64,000 nt of DNA from Epithemia pelagica (GCA_946965045.2 OX337228.1:6696001-6760000); one strand, 5' to 3'; shown: positions 1-9,811, counted from the first letter of the stretch. A program made the numbers and translations. Notes: generated from the sequence alone by a model not told the origin.

Positions 1-3000
1 GAACAACAGGAGCTCCTCTTGGAGGAGGATCATCAAAGTAATAGTTCTTCTTGTTCGTCGATTCGCAGTGCTGCTCACTCGCCGACGAGCTGTCCCATTG
101 TCTCGGATTCGCCGCCGCCGTCCACGAGGCCTGCACATTCGTCTCATCAAGCCACTGTCACCGCCACTACTCCTACGACGACAGCCTTGGAATTGCTCTG
201 CCAATTCGTGGCGACGCTCTTGCAATGCATTCGCGCCAGTCCCACCTTGCACGATGTCATTGTGCATGCCGTGTCGGGCGTCTTGCAAGAATACCAACCT
301 CTGGCCGCCCCAGACGCCACGACGAAACCATCCAGCCATTCGACGACGACGACTCGGGATCCCTGGTCGTTGGACCCCCGCACCGTCATTCCCGTTCCCT
401 TATTGGATGAACTCTTGCTTGCCCTGGTGCCGGGACCCACGCGAGTGGTCCCCCAGTATTCGTCGACGAAAGCATCACAACCACCCACGTGGCGGACCGT
501 GGACAATCCCGTCTACCGCGTCACGGCCCATATTTGGCAGCACAATGCCACCGTCCTGCAACTGCCCCTCTCGCGACTCGTGCATCAACTCTTGGCCAAA
601 TCCCAGCAGGGAACCGTGGTCGAATTGGAATCGGTCCTGGCCACGGAACCGCCCGCACCACGAACGGAAGCAGCACCCCAACCAGCAGCCGGAGACGACA
701 ATGACACGTCCATTTATTCCATTCTCCCTTTGGTCCATCACATTAGTGCCTCCGCCTCGTCGTCCTCCGTGTCGTCCCTCTTGCCCGTCACCACGACGCA
801 GCATCATGCCCTCCTCGAACCGCGCGTGTTTGGAATGTTGCAAGAAGGACTGTACGTACCCATGTTGTTTGTATGGAACGACCGGTCGACTGCCAGGGTC
901 TCACGCCATTTTGTTTGTTTGTTTGCTTGTTTTTTTGTTTGCTTGCTTCCCCATACCAGGACGCATTTGCAATTTGAGACGCGATGGGCCACCTGTCGTA
1001 CCGTGGCGGCCTGTCTTACGGGATCAACCTCATCGTCTCCGCAGCACAGCGGTGGAGTGGATTCCCTCTTGCTCACGCCGTGGTTGGACCGATCGCGGGA
1101 TGCCAAGCCCGAAATCCGCACCGTCGTGGCGCAACACATTTTTCTCTTGCTGCGCCACCTTGCGGCACACTCTGTACCCGGAATCGCAGCGGCACATGCT
1201 GGTGAATCCTCCTCGTCGTCGTTGACTGCCAACAACACGTTGGAACTGGACAAGGTTGTTCGCCTGGCCGAACGTCTCTTGACCGATGGACATGCCATGG
1301 TACGCGTGGCCGCCGTGCAAGCCTTGTGCCACGATTATTTGCATCCCACCGTCACCACGGCAAGCCTGCAGCAAGATGCCAACCGGCGCCGGACGTGGAA
1401 CCGCATGGTGCGCCGTCTCGTGGCATTGAACACCGGAATACCTATCCAGGAACAGCAGTCGGTGTGGAAGGCCTTGATTCGCCTTTGGGTCCGAGCGGCG
1501 TGGGGACCACTCGCGTCTCTCGTCGTCATGGGGGGAGAGGACGACGACACCCACACCAAGGAGGAGCAGGAGGATGCCACCCTGTTTTGCTCCTTGTTGG
1601 TGCAACATTTGGATCCATCCTCGGTCCATGGCCCCCGACGAACCGAACCAACGGCCGCCGAGACGAATATCAAGACGACGGAACCGTTTTTTGTCGAGTG
1701 GCTGCCCCGACGCTTGTTTTCCATGGCCACCTCCAATCAACAGCCCCGTCACCACCAACCACAACATTCACAATCGCATCGGTCCAATTCTCGCACACAC
1801 CATCCTCCACAACCACAACCACATGGCGATTCGTGGATGTTTCCCCAGTTGGAAGCCGGATTGCATCACGGATGGTATCGATACGTGTCCCATCCGCACA
1901 ACAAGAAGAACAAGGGTGGCACCCACACCAACAGTACCACTACTACTACGACGACCATCCGGAAACAAGTGGCGGCGGCGCTGAGTTTGTGGCACCGAGT
2001 GCCGCGTCCGTGGATCGTGTCGTGGGCCCACACACGGGCCCGACGACAAGACACACTCTCGGAGTACTTGGAGGCACGAGAAGCGACGCGAACCGCACCC
2101 AAAGGTAGGAATCCCAGGACAAGGAATGGAGCGGAACCTTTATGTGTGTTGTGTGTGTGCAGGATTCCGGGGTCTCATTTGATGCGTTGTGGTTTTCCTT
2201 TGTTACACGTTTTGTCTATTGTAGGTACAGAAGAAGCCTTGGCGGCCGATGCGAGGGCCATGGAAGTCTTGAGGAGACTCTCCTTGCTCATGGGCCATGG
2301 GATGGATGAGAAGGGCGGCGACGAACAACAACACAAGATGCTCTTGGCATTTCATGGATTCCGAGACAAGCAAGTCTTTCGACTCTTGTCCACCATTGCC
2401 AATCCCTGCCATTCCCCCAATGCACGACAGCGCGCGTTGGAACATGTTCCGAGCCGCCTAGTGGCATTTTTAGACAATCCGACCGTGGCTCAGTTTGCGC
2501 GGGAGATTGTCGAGAAAACGGCCATGCCCGACTTTATGAATTATTCCATTCTGGGAGACTTGATTCAAGTCGCGTACGAGCATGGTCCCCTACGGTCGCA
2601 AGCCTTGACCATTGTCTCGGCAATCGTGGGTCCACTTTCCAAAATGGCCTCACCCGCATGGAACCCCTTGACGTCTCTCCTGGAACATTCCTTGTCCAAC
2701 AGCAAGAGCCAGGACGGATCCGACGAAGAAAGCGATGAGCTTAATTCTGATACGATGGACCTGATCACTTCCATTCTGGCTTCATCTGCAATGTATGCTA
2801 CTTCGAGCGATTCACTTCCTTCCTGTATGATCGACTTGTGTCGTCATGGAACTCCTGACCAAGCGAGTAATTCTGCAAAAGCAATGGTTCACTTTTACAA
2901 GCAAGTCCACGATGACAAGGACGCAACGGACAAAACGCTCTCACTCATGGACAACTTATCCTCCGAGTTGAGTCTTTCGGAACCCAGTCCTACTTTGACA

Positions 3001-5106
3001 GTCTTGGCATCCCTTACGGCACTTGTCGAAACGGTGCCTACCAATGCAGAAGTGATGGAGGCTGCGACTCAGGATATCTGGCGCTTTTGCCTCAAGGCAC
3101 TCCTTCAGAAGAACGACGACAAATTATCCTCAAGTCCACGCCGCAAACGTGGTCGTTCTCGCAGTATGCCGGAATCGGGAGGAGAGTCGCTGTATCGAGG
3201 AGCAATTGAGTTCTTGGTTCATTTTGTAAGGGCCTACATCTTTGCAAACACGCCAGAAGCTGCCAAGACCTTTGTCAAACGCCATAACAATGACATTCAA
3301 CGAATCATGTCACGGCTAGTGGAGCTATCACACTCTTCAACCGTTGCGAATGAGGTCAAAGAATGTGCAACCATACATGTTTGCCGGCTATGCGATCCCC
3401 GACTCAGGCTGGAGCCCGTTTTCCTCACAACCCATTTGTGGCTTTTGTTCAGCAAATCTTTCTTGGACGATAGTCCAGTACGAGATTGTCTTCATCGGGA
3501 GTTCCCTCTGCTTCTTACGGGTGGAGGAGTTTATGGTGAGGAAGGTTCACCAAAGCCGCCGGAAGCACCGTCGTTACGTCTTGTTTCTCTCCACATGTTC
3601 TTGCAAGCAAAGCAAATAAAAGTCGCAGCGACCCAGTGTATATCGATTCTTCGTGATACATGCGACAAGGCTTATGGGCAATGCAGGACCTTGGGACGCA
3701 AGGCCACCGAGAGATTCGAGTCGGTCCACAAGATGCGGCTCATGCCAGAGTATATGGTTCCTTTGGGGCTGTATCTCTTGTTGTTTCATAGCAATGAGGA
3801 TGACGAAAAGACTCTACGACGACGGCTCAAACTGCTGACGGAGCCACTGGTTCATAGTTTAGGAGATACTGCAGACAACATTTCGTTTCTGTTGCGAATG
3901 ACTGAACACCTTGGTGCCAACTACGAGGCCGTCTCCCCCAAAACGTTCGATTCACCAATTTCTTGTGACATTGTCTTTGTATGCAAGATAGCTCGGGAAG
4001 TTCTTTTGTCGTTGGTAAAAAAGGATGTCAACCTATCTCCCTATGGAACAATTCACGTCCCTTCTTGGCTTTTTCTGCGCAAGTCTTCGAGCAAAGAGGA
4101 GTCCCCCAAGGCACTCCCTGCTAGTACGGAACAAAAGAACGCGCGACCATCTTCGATGAAGAAGCAAGATCTGGTGGCTTCCAAGCGCAAGTCAGCTGGC
4201 CTTCATGTACAATTCTCTCCGGATGCTAGTCAACATGTACGAGAAATTCGACCGCCATCTACTGATCTCGAAGATAAAAGTAGCTTTGGCGGTCTCTCTC
4301 CCATTGCCAAATCGTCTCCCGGAGACTCAACCCGTGTATCGGACTTTTCCAACAGCACCGCAAGCAAGACAACCAAATCTCACAGGAGAGATTCTCCCAA
4401 TAAACCCGAAACGGACGCCTCTCAGGATATGGAAGCAGCTGTATCTTCCCAATCGACAGCTTCGACTGGGAACTCTGAAGCACAATCATCTACAATGTCA
4501 AGTGTCTCCCGCAACAAGGTAGATCGTAAGTCCGGGTCACGAGGTAAAGATCTTCGCGAAGAGAACCAGGCGAATGGTTCTGTCGACATGGAGGCACCAG
4601 CATCTTCCCAGTCAAGAGTATCTGCCAACAAGAAGGCAGGTCGTCAATCCAAGTCACTCGATGGAGATATTCCAAAAACGACCCAAATGGATGGCTCTTC
4701 CGGCAAAGCGGGACGAGCGTCTTCCCAGTCAACCGAATCCAGCAGTGAATCGAAAGGACGATATTCTAAGAGTTCAAATGTGTCTCGCAAAAGGGCCGGG
4801 CGTACAAGTAACACTTCCCTGTCTGCATCTGAGGGCAGCCCGAGAAAGCGATCTCGTCATTCCAAACATGACCAACAAGCAAAGTCGCAACAACTCATTC
4901 CCAATCAAATGCAAATGGGAAAGACAAAGGATCGCAATAAGTTGTCGCATGGAAAGTCCCAACCTAGTTCCAACCTGGACTTTGAATCTGAAGACGAAAC
5001 AGCCGAGAACTTGCAAAACTTTGTACCGCGGAAAATTGATGTCACAATCAAGGCTTCAAAGAAGAAAAGAACCAAGAAGAAGCCTCTTGCTTCTCGAGCA
5101 TCCTGA
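1..5106 (+). CDS. PDS5: PDS5-like cohesin regulator (HEAT repeats), 5' end outside the window
   Basis: The frame is already open at base 1, so the start lies upstream. Two GT-AG introns are visible: 852-959 (108 nt, T-rich 3' half) and 2105-2224 (120 nt). The exons 1-851, 960-2104 and 2225-5106 give about 1,625 residues. The body is alpha-helical HEAT-type sequence. Marks typical of PDS5 are KPEIRTVVAQHIFLLLRHL, DGHAMVRVAAVQALC, a VHFVRAYIFAN segment, and late in the fold LMPEYMVPLGLYLLLFH followed by a segment ending VPSWLF; human PDS5 has LPEYVVPYTIHLLAHD at the matching place. The C-terminal ~330 residues are a disordered Ser/Lys-rich tail. PDS5 binds cohesin with WAPL or Eco1/sororin and controls its release from chromatin in the nucleus. 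Condensin CAP-G also has HEAT repeats, but the LPEY block favours PDS5. Confidence 0.82.
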   Translation, partial: EQQELLLEEDHQSNSSSCSSIRSAAHSPTSCPIVSDSPPPSTRPAHSSHQATVTATTPTTTALELLCQFVATLLQCIRASPTLHDVIVHAVSGVLQEYQPLAAPDATTKPSSHSTTTTRDPWSLDPRTVIPVPLLDELLLALVPGPTRVVPQYSSTKASQPPTWRTVDNPVYRVTAHIWQHNATVLQLPLSRLVHQLLAKSQQGTVVELESVLATEPPAPRTEAAPQPAAGDDNDTSIYSILPLVHHISASASSSSVSSLLPVTTTQHHALLEPRVFGMLQEGLYVPMLFVWNDRSTARVSRHFVCLFACFFVCLLPHTRTHLQFETRWATCRTVAACLTGSTSSSPQHSGGVDSLLLTPWLDRSRDAKPEIRTVVAQHIFLLLRHLAAHSVPGIAAAHAGESSSSSLTANNTLELDKVVRLAERLLTDGHAMVRVAAVQALCHDYLHPTVTTASLQQDANRRRTWNRMVRRLVALNTGIPIQEQQSVWKALIRLWVRAAWGPLASLVVMGGEDDDTHTKEEQEDATLFCSLLVQHLDPSSVHGPRRTEPTAAETNIKTTEPFFVEWLPRRLFSMATSNQQPRHHQPQHSQSHRSNSRTHHPPQPQPHGDSWMFPQLEAGLHHGWYRYVSHPHNKKNKGGTHTNSTTTTTTTIRKQVAAALSLWHRVPRPWIVSWAHTRARRQDTLSEYLEAREATRTAPKGRNPRTRNGAEPLCVLCVCRIPGSHLMRCGFPLLHVLSIVGTEEALAADARAMEVLRRLSLLMGHGMDEKGGDEQQHKMLLAFHGFRDKQVFRLLSTIANPCHSPNARQRALEHVPSRLVAFLDNPTVAQFAREIVEKTAMPDFMNYSILGDLIQVAYEHGPLRSQALTIVSAIVGPLSKMASPAWNPLTSLLEHSLSNSKSQDGSDEESDELNSDTMDLITSILASSAMYATSSDSLPSCMIDLCRHGTPDQASNSAKAMVHFYKQVHDDKDATDKTLSLMDNLSSELSLSEPSPTLTVLASLTALVETVPTNAEVMEAATQDIWRFCLKALLQKNDDKLSSSPRRKRGRSRSMPESGGESLYRGAIEFLVHFVRAYIFANTPEAAKTFVKRHNNDIQRIMSRLVELSHSSTVANEVKECATIHVCRLCDPRLRLEPVFLTTHLWLLFSKSFLDDSPVRDCLHREFPLLLTGGGVYGEEGSPKPPEAPSLRLVSLHMFLQAKQIKVAATQCISILRDTCDKAYGQCRTLGRKATERFESVHKMRLMPEYMVPLGLYLLLFHSNEDDEKTLRRRLKLLTEPLVHSLGDTADNISFLLRMTEHLGANYEAVSPKTFDSPISCDIVFVCKIAREVLLSLVKKDVNLSPYGTIHVPSWLFLRKSSSKEESPKALPASTEQKNARPSSMKKQDLVASKRKSAGLHVQFSPDASQHVREIRPPSTDLEDKSSFGGLSPIAKSSPGDSTRVSDFSNSTASKTTKSHRRDSPNKPETDASQDMEAAVSSQSTASTGNSEAQSSTMSSVSRNKVDRKSGSRGKDLREENQANGSVDMEAPASSQSRVSANKKAGRQSKSLDGDIPKTTQMDGSSGKAGRASSQSTESSSESKGRYSKSSNVSRKRAGRTSNTSLSASEGSPRKRSRHSKHDQQAKSQQLIPNQMQMGKTKDRNKLSHGKSQPSSNLDFESEDETAENLQNFVPRKIDVTIKASKKKRTKKKPLASRAS

Positions 5107-5221
5107 AGCCATTAGAGGTTCACCAGGTTCACCATTAGAGGTTCTAGAGAGGCATTTGCAACTGCAGTGCATCCATTCCGACAAGTTTAGAAGTATGTCT
5201 ATAGTCTGCAGCTCATTCTAT

Positions 5222-6544
5222 TCATACTTCATATTGTATAGTCATGCGAATTGTCTTTCGTGAGGAACCCCACGATTCTTCCTCAAGACCTTGATCCGAA
5301 ATCTTACAAACAGCCGCAATCACGGCCAATGTTTGTTCCAGTCGCTGAACCTTGGAAAAAGGATAATTCTTGTTCCATCGATCCATAAACAAACGTTTCA
5401 GTTTGCGAACGGCTTCTTGTCGTTCCGTCATGGGACAATCTTTATTCTTGGCCACTTGTACATAGGCCCGCCGCACAATTTTTTTCTCCGTCTTCGTCCA
5501 CAATTTCATCGCGTTTGCCCTTGCCGGGGGGCTTGTCATCCTTTCGGGACATTTTCGGTTTGCGAGAGTAAAGGTGGGATCTTGTTTCGATACAATGTCC
5601 AAGAGCTCGATAAAGCGTTCCGAAACCTCTCGACAATATTCTGGGCAAGGTAAATCCAATTCCTGCCGGACTCGATTACGACGATGTTGTTGTTGAGCTT
5701 GGAGCAAACGGGCAAGCGAAAAGAGCATGGGTCGCAACACGTTGAGAGTGGTGGATTGTTCCACTTTGGTGTACTCGTGAATCTCCGCATCCGATTTGGA
5801 GTTTTTCTTATTCTCGTCTGGTTTCGATTCAGAGTCTGCTTCTTTTCTTTTTGTGCACGACCGCCTCGCTTGGCTCCACTTTTGTTGTTGGAGGACTCGG
5901 CAGTGGGCACGGCACACGAAGAGAACCAAATTAAAACACACGACATGGGTTCCGCATCAATGTCCAAGAGGCTCTGCCAATCCTTCAAGGAGAGTGTTGT
6001 CGATGATGACTGGAGTCCCGAGGCAACACCCACGAGAAACGGCAAGCCATCGTTGAACACCAAACACGAGACTGCCGCTCCTGCCTCCAACACGACAGAA
6101 AATGCAAACAAGAAGGGCGATGCAGATTTGAACTCTGGATTAAAAAAAGGGCAACAGTTTGTGGCGCAATCCTTGAGTATTAAAGTAGGGTTCGTGTTCT
6201 TCATCCTCATTGTCATCGTCTTCTTCTTCTTCTTCTTCGTTTTGTTGTTGCTGTTGTGTCGTCGTCATCGACTTGCTCTTGTTCTTGTCGTCGTCGTCTT
6301 GGTTGTGGTTTCGTAACAGAGGAGCCGTGTCCTCTTGGCTCCGCTGCCCTCGAGGTACGCCCGACGGTTGATTGTTGTGTAGTTGGGCTGTGCTGCTGCC
6401 CTCGACCCTCAACAATGCCCCGAATAAACCGACCCCGCTGCCTCGCACCTCTATGGTCAGATCGCCAAACAACACGAAACGCCAACAACACGCAACAATC
6501 CAACACGCACAAAAACAAAATACGAACGAAATACGATTGACCAT
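5222..6544 (-). CDS. Unrecognised gene, probably secreted or ER-targeted, exon structure unresolved
   Basis: No single frame covers this gene. The first segment (6544 down to about 6150) starts MVNRISFVFCFCACWIVACC, a good signal peptide, and continues into a Q-rich then very acidic run (a CTT/CTC microsatellite at 6219-6240 on the plus strand). A second frame is open about 6216-5850 and a third from about 5930 to the stop at 5222-5224. The third segment is a charged helical region with TEKKIVRRAYVQVAKNKD and RLFMDRWNKNYPFSKVQRLE. Going from segment one to two needs a net skip of 1 mod 3, and from two to three 2 mod 3, so at least one or two introns or indels exist; I could not fix the sites. 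The gene converges on PDS5, with stop codons 115 bp apart. No family recognised. Confidence 0.45.
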
Positions 6545-7463
6545 GATGATGTGTGATTGTGATTACTGTTACGAAAAGATGATCAGCTCCGAATGGGCTC
6601 AGTTAGTTGCTCCTTTTGTGACTCTCATACTGTGTTACGGTTTCGCTGATGTCCTCGATGAGGCGAAACTAATAGTCCAACACCTGCTTCGGGTCATTTT
6701 CAGCAAGAAAAGTCGTACTACAAGTAGCGAGCATACGGAGCTTCGACACGAACATGCGGAGCTTCGACAGCTTCGACACGACAAAGCTCAGCTTCAACAA
6801 CAGCTGGCCGTTGCCGAAGCTAAGCAACAAAAAGAAATTGCAGCGAAGGATGGAGCCTACAAGAAGCTTCGTCGCGAGAATGCGGCGCTTCGAGTGAGGA
6901 AAGTGCGGTCTGGCCGAAAGCTTCGACGCGAAAATGCTCAGCTTCAACAACAGCTTGCTGTTGCCGAAGCAAAGCTTGCTGCGAAGCAACGCGAGAATGG
7001 TCGCCACGAGGATGGAGAGATCGAGATTCGCGATCGCGAGGAGGAGGTCGACGTCGACACTGTTGCTGTTCTGCCTTGCGAGTTCGACGCTGACTTGGAC
7101 TTCCCTCCTCTCGCACTCGCAGACGATCTCGAGGACGACGAGGAGACCCCTCTAGTTCCAGTCGACCGTCCTGAGCCTGAACCCGCGCTCATCCCCGACA
7201 ACGACGACGAGAACACTTTGGGGCACGACTCACCCCCTCGAAATTCCACCCCTCCTTCCCCCACCCCCACCCCCACTGAAAAAGATACCTCGCCTCAGAT
7301 GGATGAGAATGCCCCCCAGAGCGTGATCGAGAGTTCCGCCGGCCCCGAGAAAACCCCACATTTGGGCAGAATCCTTACTGTTGCCTACTCCAAAAAGGCA
7401 CACGGAATGGTGCACGTTCGACGATCCGCTCGTCTTTTGTCAACGGGTACGGGTAAAAAATAG
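6543..7463 (+). CDS. Coiled-coil protein with an N-terminal membrane segment
   Basis: 306 residues from ATG 6543. Residues ~20-45 are hydrophobic (LVAPFVTLILCYGFADVL), possibly a membrane anchor. Residues ~60-155 form a heptad coiled coil built from near-identical repeats of RRENAQLQQQLAVAEAK (two full copies, one variant HDKAQLQQQLAVAEAK), also repeated in the DNA. The C-terminal half is acidic and Pro-rich and ends in a basic stretch with VHVRRSARLL. The ATG overlaps the start codon of the minus-strand gene (both use the CATG at 6542-6545); a later in-frame ATG at about 6579 is an alternative. A plausible intron (donor at about 7452, pyrimidine-rich acceptor ttctag at 7574) could replace the last residues. 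Function unknown. Confidence 0.6.
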   Translation: MMMCDCDYCYEKMISSEWAQLVAPFVTLILCYGFADVLDEAKLIVQHLLRVIFSKKSRTTSSEHTELRHEHAELRQLRHDKAQLQQQLAVAEAKQQKEIAAKDGAYKKLRRENAALRVRKVRSGRKLRRENAQLQQQLAVAEAKLAAKQRENGRHEDGEIEIRDREEEVDVDTVAVLPCEFDADLDFPPLALADDLEDDEETPLVPVDRPEPEPALIPDNDDENTLGHDSPPRNSTPPSPTPTPTEKDTSPQMDENAPQSVIESSAGPEKTPHLGRILTVAYSKKAHGMVHVRRSARLLSTGTGKK

Positions 7464-7642
7464 AAAAACAGAAAAATAACATGTCGGTTGTCGGTTGCCA
7501 GTGGTACGTGCGCACGTTCGTGTCGGTTATGAATCTTTCCATACTCTCACTCTACCCCTTCTTCTGTTTCTAGCGATTGCAAAATTCTACTCCTACTCCT
7601 ACATCAGCTGAGTCTAGCTCGAGTCCTTGTCGGAGATGTCCT

Positions 7643-7697
7643 TGTTGGTTTGTTGGTTTGTTGGTGTGTTGGTTGTCGGTGTGTTGGTTGTCGGTGT
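7643..7697. repeat. TTGG-rich minisatellite (ttggtttg / ttggttgtcggtg units)
   Basis: Short imperfect tandem units of ttggtttg, ttggtgtg and ttggttgtcggtg run directly into the hairpin repeat block that starts at 7701. Open frames through this stretch are low-complexity Val/Cys/Leu and are not believable proteins. Confidence 0.7.
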
Positions 7698-7700
7698 TAT

Positions 7701-8044
7701 CACAAAACCCTGGTGGCACGAGGACTTTGTCCTTGTGTCATCAGGTATGGCATGGAGACTTCGGTCTCTGTGCCATTTGGGAAGAGTGCCATAGTTGCCC
7801 CTGGAGAATCCATTGATTCCTCCAGGCTTCCCAAATTTCACAAAACCCTGGTGGCACGAGGACTTTGTCCTTGTGTCACCAGGTATGGCATGGAGACTTC
7901 GGTCTCTGTGCCATCCCAAAATCCTGATGGCACGAGGACTTTGTCCTTGTGTCACCAGGTATGGCATGGAGACTTCGGTCTCTGTGCCATTCGGGAAGAG
8001 TGCCATAGTTGCCCCTGGAGAATCCATTGATTCCTCCGCTTCCC
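7701..8044 (+). repeat. Array of hairpin-forming repeats (possible structured ncRNA or foldback element)
   Basis: Three hairpin modules recur. Module A (7711-7743, 7849-7881, 7925-7957): arms TGGTGGCACGAGGAC and GTCCTTGTGTCACCA around a TTT loop, 15 pairs counting G-U in the consensus. Module B (7749-7774, 7887-7912, 7963-7988): GGCATGGAGAC, loop TTCG, GTCTCTGTGCC, an 11-bp stem with two G-U pairs closed by C(UUCG)G. Module C (7775-7836, partial 7991-8044): outer arms ATTTGGGAAG and CTTCCCAAAT, inner arms CCTGGAGAATC and GATTCCTCCAGG. Order is A-B-C, A-B, A-B-C, with A spacing 138 and 76 bp. The G-U pairs and UUCG loop fit plus-strand RNA; as minus-strand RNA they would be A-C mismatches. No convincing protein is encoded. 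Confidence 0.85.
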
Positions 8045-8243
8045 TACCCGCTGTATTTAAGTGTTGGGTTGATCGATAACGAGTGGATTAGTGTTTCGGC
8101 TAAAATGTTTCTATATAACATGTAGTGGTAACAATAGCAAGTGGAACATTTGAACATGCACGACAACATTGCTGACTAGTGATTCCTAGGAGTAGTCGAC
8201 AATCAGAGAGGATAAATGGTAATTGCTGTTTAAGTGGCTGAAG

Positions 8244-9000
8244 CTACTTCATGTGCTTCTTTGTGAGCTTTCTTGCCTTCCCTACACCAGCGCGACCCTT
8301 CTTTTTCTCCTCTGCCTCTTCACTTTCGCTGGACTGTTCCGCAGCATGGTCCCCGCCGCCAAAAGATTCCGTCATGCGTCGTCGTCGTTGAGGTCGTGTT
8401 TTCCCAAGGTCGCATTCCTCAATGTCATCTTCTTCTTCGTTTGCTGGGTCCTCCTCATCCCGGGTGGTTGTCGTAGTCACTTGTTGTTGTTGCTGCTGCA
8501 GCAGACGCCGCCGTCGTTGGGGTGGACCGCTGCTTGTGCTTGTACTTGTTTGTGCGAGGCTTGCCGCTTCTTGCTCTTGGTTTGGGCTGATGAGTCCGGG
8601 CGTTTTGTGGTGGTTCCTTTTCGAGCTTTTTTGGATGCGGCCGCCTTTTTTCGCTCTTGCTTTTCTTTTGTGTCTTGCTCTTGTTGCCACAGCGTCGCGA
8701 GTCGTTCTTGTTGCAACGTGTATTCCTCCCGCAACAATTCCAGTTCCTGCTCCTCGTCGTGGACATGGCGTTGCAATCGTATCAGGCATTGATGCGTCTC
8801 CACCATTTGGTTCTTGGGAATAGTGTCATCGTTGTCCTTGTGGTTGTCGTCATTCTCCTGGAGTAAATGACGCGTGCCTATGGTCGAATCGACCGCATAG
8901 GGATGCTTCCAATCGGGAGCGACAATCTTGTCCGTCTCCTGATTCTTCTTGGTGGGTGGCTTTTTCTTAAAGTCCTTCAAAACGAGATAGATACACGTTC
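8244..9000 (-). CDS. Basic coiled-coil protein, unrecognised; upstream exon missing and frame broken once
   Basis: The visible coding runs from a likely acceptor (branch-like ctaac then cag, about 9010-9005) into a frame reading YLVLKDFKKKPPTKKN, then a heptad-like stretch (EEQELELLREEYTLQQERLATL) and a Lys/Ala-rich basic region. No in-frame ATG precedes it, so the first exon must lie upstream, where it would overlap the opposite-strand fragment at 9023-9613. After about 8545 the believable sequence moves to another frame (Q-rich, RDEEDPANEEEDDIEECD, a Ser/Glu stretch, then LTKKHMK and the stop at 8244). A 50-nt GT-AG segment (8545-8496) restores the frame exactly but is unusually short; an indel is the alternative. 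Possibly nuclear by composition; function unknown. Confidence 0.4.
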
Positions 9001-9022
9001 CGTTTGCTGTTAGCCATTATCT

Positions 9023-9613
9023 ATGACGAACAGCAAAATGACCGAGATGATTGTGGGAGTTATGGAGCACTTCTTGTACAAAGACTTTTTGTTGGTACGA
9101 GCCGAGATGACACGCCTCTTGGTGGCATTGGTGGCCTTTTGTTGTTCCAATCAACACAATTCGCAGAGCAAGACCCTGCGTTCAATGGGGACGAAGGTTA
9201 TGAAAACATACGAAGAACATGTCAAGAAAGGCAGTATCAATGCGCTTCCCATAATGGGGACTTTGCATTATGCAGCAATCATGTGCGAACAAGCTGCGCA
9301 GTACTTTCGACATGCCAAAGACAATGAGTGGGCCGACTACTATATCCGGGAAGCCTTGTCCTTGTACTGCGATTGGGGTGCGGAAGGAAATGCTTACCAA
9401 TTGGCTCAACAGCATGAAACTTTGTTTGCGCATGAACTTTCCTTGTTAAGCAGTGGCACCAAAAGCGACAATCAGGCATGTGTCTTTGCCGTGAAGGGAC
9501 GTACACGATACTCAGCATCTCAGTTTGAGTCCTTACAAGACCTTGACTGGAATCTGTTGTACTGTGTGTCACTTGGAACCCTATTCAAGTTGCCAGCGAG
9601 CTCCTTTTCGTAG
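9023..9613 (+). pseudogene. Orphan C-terminal fragment of a TPR/ATPase-type signalling protein
   Basis: 196 residues from ATG 9023, preceded by an in-frame TAG 12 bp upstream, so no longer N-terminus is attached. The helical sequence with YYIREALSLYCDWGAEGNAYQLAQQH resembles the TPR-like C-terminal part of large predicted-ATPase/hybrid-kinase proteins, where an A-YYLREA-LY-RWGA-K motif is typical. Those proteins are usually well over 1,000 residues. The absence of kinase and ATPase parts suggests a remnant of duplication or transposition. The last ~45 residues look unrelated. The family link is by motif recall only and is tentative. Confidence 0.45.
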
Positions 9614-9811
9614 AGATACGAGATTCCAATTTCCGCCCGCTGCAAGCAAACACACACACACACATGCCTTTTTGTTTGTCTCTCGAGCAGCAACAGGGAG
9701 AATCGCTTCTCCGAGCATACACCGTCCCTTTTGTGTGCGTGTGTCAATGTCTCCACGGTTCCAACACCGAGTTTGGGTGGTAATGTCGTTGTCGCATTGT
9801 CGTCGTCTGTT

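Noticed and set aside
5684-6316. 210-codon plus-strand open frame antisense to the signal-peptide gene
   Set aside because: Half is artificial poly-Val/Phe/Leu from a CTT/GTC-rich stretch; the minus strand has the better signal peptide and charged helices. Kept only as the reverse of that gene.
7650-8030. Plus-strand frame through the hairpin repeats
   Set aside because: Repeat-derived peptide with no domain; the repeat units differ in spacing (138 and 76 bp) that does not preserve the frame.
7701-8044. CRISPR array
   Set aside because: Repeats are 33-138 bp with no unique spacers of constant length, and the genome is eukaryotic.
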